Source: Alphaproteobacteria bacterium (GTDB lineage: Bacteria; Pseudomonadota; Alphaproteobacteria; UBA8366). From it: a stretch of 8,336 nt of DNA. Made by a program: the position numbers and the translations under genes. Shown in pieces: positions 1-5,657 of the stretch. The notes below the pieces were generated by a model. The model saw only the letters and a program-made list of their open reading frames with translations, did no database searches and was not told where the DNA came from. The stretch's first letter is position 1. Every line of letters starts with the position of its first letter. Location: contig JAOTYV010000223.1 of assembly GCA_029861675.1 (NCBI GenBank), positions 1 to 8,336 on the forward strand. Direction: 5' to 3'.

Positions 1-966
1 CAGACCAAGCGCGAGCAGCGGGATCATGGCGGCGCCGGTCGCCGCGTTGTTCGCGGTTTCCGGGGCGACGACGCCTTCGGGAATTCCGGTGCCGAATTTC
101 TCCGGCGTCTTGGACCAGCGAACCGCTTCGTTATAGGAAAGAAAGGCCGCCAGGGTCGCGCCGACGCCGGGCAGGATACCGCTGAACCAGCCGATCACCG
201 TTGAGCGCATGACGCCGTAGCGCATCGCCCAAAAATCGGCGAATGACGGGTAGTCGACGGAAATTGTCGGCGCTTCGTACTGACCTCGGGCAATCTTCTG
301 ACCCTGGAGAAACACCTCGCTGACCGCAAAGAGCCCCAATATCAGCGGGATGAAGCCGAGCCCGCCGGTAAGGTAGAGCGATCCGAAGGTAAACCGCGGT
401 ACCGCGCCTACCGGATCGCCACCGACCGAGCCGATCAGCAGTCCCAGTCCCAGCGAAAGCCAACCCTTGGCGAGCGAGCGCGAGCCGACCCCGGCAACCA
501 CGGTGAGGCCAAAGAAGATCAGCGCGGTGATTTCAACCGGACCGAAAGTGGAGATCGCGAAATCGGCGATCGGTTCGGTCGCGATCATCATCAAGACGGC
601 CGAGAGCGTGCCGCCGATGGCGGAACAGGTTACGGCATAGCCGATCGCCCGGCTGGCCTTGCCCTGGCGGGTCATCGGGTAGCCGTCGAACGCGGTCGGC
701 GCGTTCTCAACGGAACCTGGAATATTGAACAAGATCGCGGTGATCGCACCGCCATAGACGCCGGAGACATAGATGACGCCGTAGAGCATGATGGCGTGTT
801 CCGCGGGCATCCAGGCGGTGAACGGCAGCAGCACCGCCGCCAGCGTCAGCACGTTGAGGCCGGGGATTGCCCCGAATACGAGACCGCCGAGCAGCCCGCC
901 AATGAAAATCGTGACGCCGGTCAAGCTGGTGAACAATAGGGTCGTGCCGCTGAGGAAATCTTCCAT
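1..966 (-). CDS. tctA: TTT transporter large membrane subunit TctA (C-terminus cut by window edge)
   Basis: This is the large integral-membrane subunit of a tripartite tricarboxylate transporter. It forms the translocation path for a carboxylate-type substrate delivered by the periplasmic protein TctC, probably driven by an ion gradient. The window holds the first 322 residues of a family usually about 500 long, and the reading frame runs off the left edge. The translation starts MEDFLSGTTLLFTS. Two family signatures are visible: a first PGL loop (GLVFGAIPGLN, about residue 30) followed by YGGAITAILFNIPG and DGYPMTRQGKA, and the internal repeat GILPGVGATLAAF with a later PETANNAATGAAMIP. Long hydrophobic segments separate these motifs. 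The ATG start lies 12 bases past the tctB stop, which fits translation from one message, although the ribosome site there is weak. No frameshift is seen. Family assignment is secure; the substrate is unknown. Confidence 0.95.
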   Translation of the reverse strand, partial: MEDFLSGTTLLFTSLTGVTIFIGGLLGGLVFGAIPGLNVLTLAAVLLPFTAWMPAEHAIMLYGVIYVSGVYGGAITAILFNIPGSVENAPTAFDGYPMTRQGKASRAIGYAVTCSAIGGTLSAVLMMIATEPIADFAISTFGPVEITALIFFGLTVVAGVGSRSLAKGWLSLGLGLLIGSVGGDPVGAVPRFTFGSLYLTGGLGFIPLILGLFAVSEVFLQGQKIARGQYEAPTISVDYPSFADFWAMRYGVMRSTVIGWFSGILPGVGATLAAFLSYNEAVRWSKTPEKFGTGIPEGVVAPETANNAATGAAMIPLLALGL

Positions 967-978
967 GACCGCGGCGCC

Positions 979-1533
979 CTATTGGATCAAGGCGATAATT
1001 TCGCCGCTGACCGTATGAAACCACCCGGCGCCCATCGGCAACGGCGTGAAGATGAGCTTGTAGAACACCAGAACAAGCACCGCGTAAAATCCCAGGCTGA
1101 AGCCGAGCAGGGTGCGTAGCCGGCGCACGCCCATCAACCAGGTAAAGCCGATCAGGAAGGGCGGTGTCGATAGCAGGAAACCCATCTGGTGTAACCCGTA
1201 GACCCAAATGAGTGGCAGCGCGAACATGGCGAGCGTGACCGGTGAAACGCCTCCGGCGCCGGTGGGGATATCGTCCAGATGGCTAATTGCTTCGTCTTTC
1301 GCATCCCCTTCGACGCCGCGCAGGAAACGCGAGACGAGCAATGTAAGCGCCGCGATGACCGTAATGACGACCACGACCTGCGGCCAAAATGCGGCGCCAA
1401 GCTGATAAGTCGGCAGCGGCGCATCGAAGTCGAGCGTGAGCAGGTAGACCAGCCCCGCAAATCCAATCCAGGCGAGCGCTTCCCAAATGATGCTATCGCG
1501 CAGCCGCGCCGAGACGTTGTCGCCGAATTTCAT
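979..1533 (-). CDS. tctB: TTT transporter small membrane subunit TctB
   Basis: This is the small membrane subunit of the tripartite tricarboxylate transporter, partner of TctA. It is 184 residues long, in the normal range for the family. Hydrophobic segments fall at about 16-34, 50-68, 98-116, 118-135 and 141-163, one more than the four usually drawn; the third and fourth may be one broken region. An acidic, soluble loop (about 72-95) sits between the second and third. The C-terminal FTPLPMGAGW (about 162-171) matches the proline/glycine turn found after the last helix of TctB proteins. The ATG start at 1533 is preceded by a purine-rich GGGGGGA ribosome site. It lies 142 bases after tctC and 12 bases before tctA. 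TctB sequences diverge quickly, so the call rests on length, topology and position between tctC and tctA. Confidence 0.92.
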   Translation of the reverse strand: MKFGDNVSARLRDSIIWEALAWIGFAGLVYLLTLDFDAPLPTYQLGAAFWPQVVVVITVIAALTLLVSRFLRGVEGDAKDEAISHLDDIPTGAGGVSPVTLAMFALPLIWVYGLHQMGFLLSTPPFLIGFTWLMGVRRLRTLLGFSLGFYAVLVLVFYKLIFTPLPMGAGWFHTVSGEIIALIQ

Positions 1534-1605
1534 CGGAGTCCCCCCAATCTTATGAACAGCTTCGCAATTTAAGGCTCTAACCTAGCGCCGGACGGCCCAA
1601 TAGGG

Positions 1606-1636
1606 CGCCCGCCCACCGGTTTCGGGTGGGCGGGCG
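1606..1636 (-). repeat. Perfect 12-bp stem-loop between tctC and tctB
   Basis: Bases 1606-1617 (CGCCCGCCCACC) are exactly complementary to 1625-1636, with a 7-base loop (1618-1624). The stem is nearly all G and C, so it should be very stable in RNA from either strand. No T-run follows it on either side, so it is not a standard intrinsic terminator. It lies 39 bases after the tctC stop codon and 72 bases before the tctB start. In polycistronic binding-protein transporter operons, such structures often protect the 3' end of the binding-protein mRNA or reduce read-through. That role here is inferred from position. Confidence 0.75.
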
Positions 1637-1661
1637 AACGTGGCACGGTGCGTGTGCCTTT

Positions 1662-1676
1662 GGCCGTTTTTCGGCC
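1662..1676 (-). repeat. Short hairpin at the end of tctC
   Basis: GGCCG (1662-1666) and CGGCC (1672-1676) are complementary around a five-base homopolymer loop, which reads AAAAA in the tctC message. The second arm overlaps the last base of the tctC stop codon (1676-1678). It is small, but it comes just before the larger 1606-1636 stem-loop in the direction of transcription. The two may together form a 3'-end structure for tctC. Confidence 0.4.
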
Positions 1677-2707
1677 TATTTAAGGTCCTTGCGAAGCTTC
1701 TGGCCGGATGCCTTGAAGATCTTGGCATAGGTGCTGATCGTTTCGTCGAGCACCTTCGTCGTGTCCGCCGTGTTGTAGTAGGAATTTACGATATCCAGGC
1801 TCTTGCGCTTCAGGAACGCCTGGTGAACTTTGCTGTCATAGGCTTCCTTGAAGACGGCTTCGAGATACGCCTTGATTTCCTTCGGCGTGTCCTTCTTGAC
1901 CCACAATCCGCGGATACGCAGCAACGGATTCCACTTCATACCGAAATCCGCGCCCGTCGCCTTGGTGTCGGCGAAGATCTTGAACCGTTCCGGCCAGACG
2001 CTGAGTACGGGCAGCAGCTTGCCGGCCTGGACATGTTTGATCACGTCGCCGGGCTGTTCCATCAGAATATCGAGCTTGCCGCCGATTACCGCGCCGTAGC
2101 GTTGAGCCGGCTTGTCGAACATCACCTGTTTGGTCTTGAAGCCGAAGAATTCCTCGACCTTGGACATTGTGACCAATTCCATCGCGACGTTGATGTTCGA
2201 GACGGTCAGCTTGCCCGGGTTCGCCTTGGCATACTCCACTATCTTCTTGAAATCGGCCTTGCCGCCGCTGACGAACCGTTTGTCCTTCGGATTGACGAAC
2301 AGGCCGGTCGGCGCAACGTTGCTGATCATGACCGGGGTGAGGTCCTTGGTCGGGTGCATATTGATGTCGCCCGACACGTATTTCGAAACCAGCGTGTCCG
2401 CGTGTTGCAGAATGGTATAGCCGTCAGCCGGCGCTTGCGAGAAATCCGGCAGGCAGTTGATGCCGCCGCCGCCGGGCTTGTTCACCTTGTTGACCTTGAC
2501 GCCCATGATCTTGGACGCCGGCGCCTGCAGCGCGGCAACCGCCTGATCCGATCCGCCGCCCTTGCCGAAGCAGACGATGATCGTAATCGGCCGTTTCGGA
2601 TAGTTCGCCGGCTTCTTTACCGCGGCCGACGCGGCCGCCGCTATTGCGCTCGCCGCAATAACGCTCGCTGCCGCAACCGCGGCGAATTTCGTGGAAAGTG
2701 CACGCAT
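1676..2707 (-). CDS. tctC: Periplasmic substrate-binding protein of TTT system (TctC/Bug family)
   Basis: This is the secreted binding protein that captures the substrate in the periplasm and passes it to TctAB. From the ATG at 2707 it has 343 residues, normal for the family. That start is preferred over an in-frame ATG at 2731 because GGGAGGA lies 7 bases upstream of it and it puts a clean signal peptide at the N-terminus: charged MRALSTK, a long Ala/Val core, and an ASA-A cleavage site near residue 28. Mature-protein landmarks are YPKRPITIIV (36-45), GKGGGSD (48-54), VNKPGGGG (about 75-82), ADGYTIL, DLTPV and a late WNPLLRIRGLWV. Two features are unusual: the Arg commonly found just after the GGxxD motif is absent, and Cys46 and Cys85 flank the ligand-loop region. 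A 191-base gap precedes the gene and an unusually strong stem-loop follows it. The ligand cannot be predicted. Confidence 0.95.
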   Translation of the reverse strand: MRALSTKFAAVAAASVIAASAIAAAASAAVKKPANYPKRPITIIVCFGKGGGSDQAVAALQAPASKIMGVKVNKVNKPGGGGINCLPDFSQAPADGYTILQHADTLVSKYVSGDINMHPTKDLTPVMISNVAPTGLFVNPKDKRFVSGGKADFKKIVEYAKANPGKLTVSNINVAMELVTMSKVEEFFGFKTKQVMFDKPAQRYGAVIGGKLDILMEQPGDVIKHVQAGKLLPVLSVWPERFKIFADTKATGADFGMKWNPLLRIRGLWVKKDTPKEIKAYLEAVFKEAYDSKVHQAFLKRKSLDIVNSYYNTADTTKVLDETISTYAKIFKASGQKLRKDLK

Positions 2708-2898
2708 AGACTTGTCCTCCCGTGTTTTCATTCGTTCTTGATTTCACCGCAGGAAACCGCGCCTTTTCAGCGCACGCGGCGGCATGCCTATATCGTCCGG
2801 CATTGTGTTGGACCTAATTCTCCACACTGGCTGGATGCCGTCAAGGCAGCCCCCTTGGCGGTTGGCGGCAAAGTCATAGTCCTTCCGGGGAGGACCGT
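2708..2898 (-). promoter_or_regulatory. Leader/intergenic region upstream of tctC
   Basis: This 191-base non-coding stretch separates the small barrel protein from tctC and may hold a tctC promoter. Read on the minus strand, a TTGACG hexamer (2844-2839) resembles a -35 element, but the sequence 17 bases on (AGAATT) is a poor -10. Two inverted repeats are present. GTCCT/AGGAC (2879-2883 and 2891-2895) lies just past the upstream gene's stop. CCG-x-CAAGG with CCTTG-x-CGG (2838-2846 and 2853-2861) forms an 8-bp stem with one mismatch and a 6-base loop. Neither is followed by a T-run. The ribosome site for tctC is at 2715-2721. Whether tctC has its own promoter or is read from tauE cannot be decided here. 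Confidence 0.35.
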
Positions 2899-3210
2899 TT
2901 AGCGTTTCATACTCGAAAAGGCGCCGAGCATCCGTTTGCTGACGTGCTGGCGTACCTTCACCCATCCCTCGGTCGTTGCCGCTTTCTTCCAGGCGTCGCT
3001 CTCGGGGATGTCCGGAGAATCGAGTTCGTAGATCGCGAGGTAGCGCGGCATGCCGTCGGTGTCGGACGCGGCCAGCTTATAGCGCTCTCCGCCGGACACG
3101 CCCGGTACGGCAAGCAGGTTGGGGACGTGTTCCTCGTCATACAGGCGATTGAACTCTTCCTCATGCTCCGCGGGAATGTCGAGTTGAGCGACGTAGATGT
3201 GCTTGGTCAT
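2899..3210 (-). CDS. Small dimeric alpha/beta-barrel (EthD/ABM-like) protein, function unknown
   Basis: This 103-residue cytoplasmic protein has no signal peptide or membrane segment. The pattern resembles small ferredoxin-fold alpha/beta-barrel proteins (EthD, DUF4286-like and ABM groups), which work as dimers in catabolic clusters. It has a beta strand HIYVAQLDIP (4-13), then a helix EEEFNRLYDEEHVPNLLAVPG (about 17-37), a strand GGERYKLA, a strand RYLAIYEL, and a final helix around SDAWKKAATTEGW. Tyr24, His28 and the PxLLAVPG stretch are the conserved-looking positions. ATG 3210 is preferred over an in-frame TTG at 3231 because the protein fold begins directly after it, but no strong ribosome site is visible. 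It lies 56 bases after the permease stop and upstream of tctC on the same strand, so it may act on the imported compound or an early intermediate. Fold assignment is moderate and the activity is unknown. Confidence 0.8.
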   Translation of the reverse strand: MTKHIYVAQLDIPAEHEEEFNRLYDEEHVPNLLAVPGVSGGERYKLAASDTDGMPRYLAIYELDSPDIPESDAWKKAATTEGWVKVRQHVSKRMLGAFSSMKR

Positions 3211-3266
3211 ATGCGCAGGCGGTGCCGGCAATCATGCGGAGCAACAGCGGGAGCGGCAAGGCCGTC

Positions 3267-4031
3267 CTAAAACCCCAACCCCAGGCGCAGCATGTTCAAC
3301 GCCATCAGCAGAAGCAGGATGAGTATGGCGTTTCGAAAGCCCCGGCTCGATAAACTTCCGCGCAGCCGGATGCCGATCCAGGTACCCAACATCACCGGCA
3401 CGAAAGCGACCAGGGCATAGATCAGGCGCTGTTCGGTGTAGAGATCGAGATAGACGATTCCGGCAATCTGACCGGTATTGATGGCGATGAAAATAACGCT
3501 GGTGAGGAACACGAACTCGCGCGGCGTGAGGTCGAGGCTCAGCATGTAGATCGCCGTCGTCGGGCCCGCCGCACCGGTTAATCCCTGGCTGACGCCACTT
3601 AGGCCGCCGGCGACCGGGCCCCAGAACATTTCTTGCGCCGGCGGAATGACGAGTGCGCGGCGACGGGTTTCCAGGGCCAAGTAGAGCAGCAACAAGCTTC
3701 CCAGGACCAGAAACAGTAGATTCCGGTCGAGATACGCGAGCAGGAAGGTTCCCAGCACGACGCCCAGAAATCCGGCAATGAGGAACCCCATGACCCGTTT
3801 GGCCGGGCGAAGCCCTTCGCTGGTGCGGGATTCCAGCAACATGACCACGTCGCTTACGGCTTTTGCGATGAAAATCGTCAGGACGGCTGTCGGCACGCCG
3901 ACAATCGGCGCCAGCGCCGGCACGGCGAGCAGATTGAGCCCCATATTGGTGGCGCCCTTGACGATCGCGCCGATGAAGGTCACGGCGATGATCAGGAGAA
4001 TTATGTGTTCGTTGAGAGCGGATGTGTCCAT
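3267..4031 (-). CDS. TauE/SafE-family membrane permease (sulfite/organosulfur anion exporter family)
   Basis: This inner-membrane transporter belongs to the TauE/SafE (TSUP) family, whose studied members move sulfite, sulfoacetate, sulfolactate or other small anions. It has 254 residues, a typical length, and consists almost wholly of hydrophobic helices arranged as two repeats. The repeat signatures are GAIVKGATNMGLNLLAVPAL (21-40) and the later GGLSGVSQGLTGAAGPTTAI (142-161). Positive loop residues (RTSEGLRPAKR at 69-79, ETRRRALV at 121-128) fit a cytoplasmic side. The start is well bounded: an in-frame TAA lies at 4044-4046, just upstream of ATG 4031, with no other start between. The ribosome site is weak. 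The gene heads a minus-strand series leading into the small barrel protein and tctCBA, and it diverges from the reductase gene. A sulfonate link is possible from the family, but no other gene here confirms it. Confidence 0.9.
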   Translation of the reverse strand: MDTSALNEHIILLIIAVTFIGAIVKGATNMGLNLLAVPALAPIVGVPTAVLTIFIAKAVSDVVMLLESRTSEGLRPAKRVMGFLIAGFLGVVLGTFLLAYLDRNLLFLVLGSLLLLYLALETRRRALVIPPAQEMFWGPVAGGLSGVSQGLTGAAGPTTAIYMLSLDLTPREFVFLTSVIFIAINTGQIAGIVYLDLYTEQRLIYALVAFVPVMLGTWIGIRLRGSLSSRGFRNAILILLLLMALNMLRLGLGF

Positions 4032-4098
4032 ACCGGATAATCTTTACCCGCTTCGTGCGTGCCGCGCATGTCCGAGCCATCCTGCAAAGTACCGCCAT

Positions 4099-4126
4099 TT
4101 GTGGATGATGAGCGAGTTGCTATACT
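4099..4126 (+). promoter_or_regulatory. Candidate sigma-70-type promoter for the reductase gene
   Basis: TTGTGG (4099-4104) and TATACT (4121-4126) are separated by 16 bases. The -10 matches five of six consensus positions; the -35 match is partial. Transcription would begin near 4133 and give a leader of about 117 bases. This was assigned by eye in GC-rich DNA, so it is tentative. Confidence 0.3.
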
Positions 4127-4195
4127 CGGCGCCGCGCGGCCGGAGCTTGCAATCCACGCTGGCCGGCAAACATTTGGGTCAGTTGAACCTGTGCA

Positions 4196-4211
4196 ATGAC
4201 GAGTGCGTCAT
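4196..4211. promoter_or_regulatory. Candidate operator palindrome upstream of the reductase gene
   Basis: ATGACG (4196-4201) and CGTCAT (4206-4211) form a perfect 6+6 inverted repeat with a 4-base centre (AGTG). The size and symmetry suit a dimeric transcription factor site, and it lies 38 bases before the reductase ATG. It could also form a small RNA hairpin in the leader. No regulator gene is present in the window to pair with it. Confidence 0.35.
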
Positions 4212-4249
4212 AGCGCCCTAATCCGTATCAGTCACTTCGGACCATATCG

Positions 4250-5566
4250 ATGACGAAAAAGTCGAGCCAATCAGACATGCATTACCAGACGCATGTATTC
4301 TGTTGCGTCAACGAGCGGGCGCCGGACCATCCGCGCAGCTGTTGCAGCGCCCGCGGGTCGGTTGAACTGCGCGACTACATGAAGGCGCGAGCCAAGGAGT
4401 TGGGGATCGAGAGCATTCGTGTCAATTCGGCCGGATGCTTGGAGCGTTGCGAACTTGGCCCGGCCTTGGTGATCTATCCGGAAGGTACTTGGTATACCTA
4501 TGAAAGCCGCGCGGATATCGACGAAATACTCGATCGCCATATTCTCGGTGGCGAACGCGTGGACCGCCTTCATCTTGAAGCCGGCCTCACTGTTCCTAAA
4601 CCAAAAGCGCTGGAGACTCTGAGTTTTGCGGTCGAACGCGTCGACCAATTGACGCCCGAGATAAAAAGCTTTGTCCTCGTTGCGCCGGACCGCACGGAAC
4701 TGCCGCCGTTCGAAGCCGGCGCGCATATCGACGTCATTGCCGGTGACGGACTGCGGCGATCTTATTCGCTGGCGAGCGATCCGGCGGAACGCCATCACTA
4801 TGTCCTCGGAGTCCTCCGTGAGACGGATAGCAGCGGTGGCTCCGAATGGATGCATCGGAATGTTTCCGCCGGCGACAGTCTGACCGTTGTACCGCCGCTC
4901 AACAATTTTCCTCTGCGCGAGGATGCCGAAGAACACATCCTCATCGCCGGCGGCATCGGCATCACGCCGATCTTGGCAATGGGCCATCGGTTGCGCAGCC
5001 TGAACGCCAAGTTCACCCTGCATTACTGCACCAAGAGCGCGGAAGAAACCGCCTTTACCGAGGAAGTGAAGGACGTCTTTGGCGCCAACGCCGTGTTTCA
5101 TCACGATAGCGGCGATCCTTCGAAGGGTATCGATCTAAAGGCGATTTTATCCGAGCGCCCGGAGGGCGCGCATCTCTATATCTGCGGACCTCGGGGATTA
5201 TTGAACGGTGCGCGCGAGGCGGCGGATCATTGGCCCGATAGCACCGTACATTTCGAACTGTTCGCGCCGAACGACACGTCCAAACAATGGGAAAACGAGA
5301 GCTTCGAAATCTCCCTGTCGCGGCGCAAGATGACGCTGACGGTACCGCCCGACAAGTCGATCCTCGATGTTGTGCGGGAAAACGGCGTGGCCGCCGATTC
5401 GTCCTGCGAACAGGGGATTTGCGGGACCTGCCGTATACGCCTTCTTGGCGGCAGGGCGGAACATCGCGACGAGGTTTTGACCGGTGAAGAGAAAGAGCAG
5501 AATTCGTCTATCATGATTTGCACTTCCCGCGCCAAGGCGGGAGAAATGTTAATCCTCGACCTATGA
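4250..5566 (+). CDS. Double [2Fe-2S] flavin reductase: thioredoxin-like ferredoxin + PDR/VanB-type NAD(P)H reductase + plant-type ferredoxin
   Basis: This predicted cytoplasmic electron-transfer protein has 438 residues and three parts. Residues about 14-102 form a thioredoxin-like [2Fe-2S] ferredoxin domain, with likely ligands Cys19 (or 18), Cys32 (or 31), Cys63 and Cys67 and the typical SAGCLERCELGP and YPEGTWY stretches. Residues about 120-335 are a ferredoxin-reductase core: flavin motif RRSYSLASDP (169-178), nucleotide-binding GGIGITP (234-240) and CGP (312-314). Residues about 350-438 are a plant-type ferredoxin with ligands Cys386, Cys391, Cys394 and Cys424. The second and third parts match phthalate dioxygenase reductase and vanillate demethylase reductase, about 320 residues long, which pass NAD(P)H electrons through flavin and [2Fe-2S] to a Rieske oxygenase. 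The first part is an extra module of about 110 residues. ATG 4250 is used; ATG 4277 would also keep all domains. All metal and cofactor residues appear intact. No oxygenase is in the window, so the electron acceptor is unknown. Confidence 0.93.
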   Translation: MTKKSSQSDMHYQTHVFCCVNERAPDHPRSCCSARGSVELRDYMKARAKELGIESIRVNSAGCLERCELGPALVIYPEGTWYTYESRADIDEILDRHILGGERVDRLHLEAGLTVPKPKALETLSFAVERVDQLTPEIKSFVLVAPDRTELPPFEAGAHIDVIAGDGLRRSYSLASDPAERHHYVLGVLRETDSSGGSEWMHRNVSAGDSLTVVPPLNNFPLREDAEEHILIAGGIGITPILAMGHRLRSLNAKFTLHYCTKSAEETAFTEEVKDVFGANAVFHHDSGDPSKGIDLKAILSERPEGAHLYICGPRGLLNGAREAADHWPDSTVHFELFAPNDTSKQWENESFEISLSRRKMTLTVPPDKSILDVVRENGVAADSSCEQGICGTCRIRLLGGRAEHRDEVLTGEEKEQNSSIMICTSRAKAGEMLILDL

Positions 5567-5572
5567 TCCTGG

Positions 5573-5622
5573 GCGGTTAGAACCGCGCTCCCGCGTCGCC
5601 GCATTACCGGTCACGCGCCGGT
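5573..5622. repeat. Two small hairpins after the reductase gene
   Basis: GCGGTT (5573-5578) pairs with AACCGC (5581-5586), although the loop is so tight that only five pairs could form. ACCGG (5606-5610) pairs with CCGGT (5618-5622) across 7 bases. Both lie in the 74-base convergent gap. Neither has a T-run, so they may add to transcript-end structure but do not prove termination. Confidence 0.35.
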
Positions 5623-5625
5623 GGA

Positions 5626-5657
5626 GCAATGGTGGTTCGGTCAACTGGCACCATTGC
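5626..5657. terminator. Candidate bidirectional terminator-like inverted repeat at a convergent junction
   Basis: GCAATGGTG (5626-5634) is exactly complementary to CACCATTGC (5649-5657), with a 14-base centre in which GTT (5635-5637) can also pair with AAC (5643-5645). It spans the point where the plus-strand reductase gene and the minus-strand permease gene converge, and its right arm overlaps the last codons of the permease. There is no T-run on either strand, so if it terminates transcription it is not the standard intrinsic type. Confidence 0.45.

Larger units (their letters stand above)
4032..4249. promoter_or_regulatory. Divergent control region between tauE-like gene and reductase gene
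   Basis: This 218-base gap separates two genes read outward, so it should hold promoters for both. No convincing short coding frame was found. It contains a possible plus-strand promoter (4099-4126) and a palindrome (4196-4211), listed separately. No clear minus-strand promoter was recognised. Confidence 0.6.

Noticed and set aside
1606..1636. Standard intrinsic terminator after tctC
   Set aside because: The stem is strong, but no run of T follows it in the direction of transcription, so it is listed as a stem-loop only.
2708..2731. Earlier TctC start at 2731
   Set aside because: It is in frame but adds eight charged residues before the signal peptide, and the strong ribosome site lies between the two ATGs, favouring 2707.
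1640..2902. A 420-codon open frame on the plus strand opposite tctC
   Set aside because: It lies antisense to a clear TctC gene, has an Arg/Leu/Asp-rich composition with no recognisable domain, and is the kind of stop-free frame expected opposite a GC-rich gene.
3232..4098. A 288-codon minus-strand frame overlapping the TauE-like gene
   Set aside because: It is a shifted reading of the same DNA, rich in Arg, Pro and His without membrane helices or motifs, while the other frame gives a complete TauE family protein.
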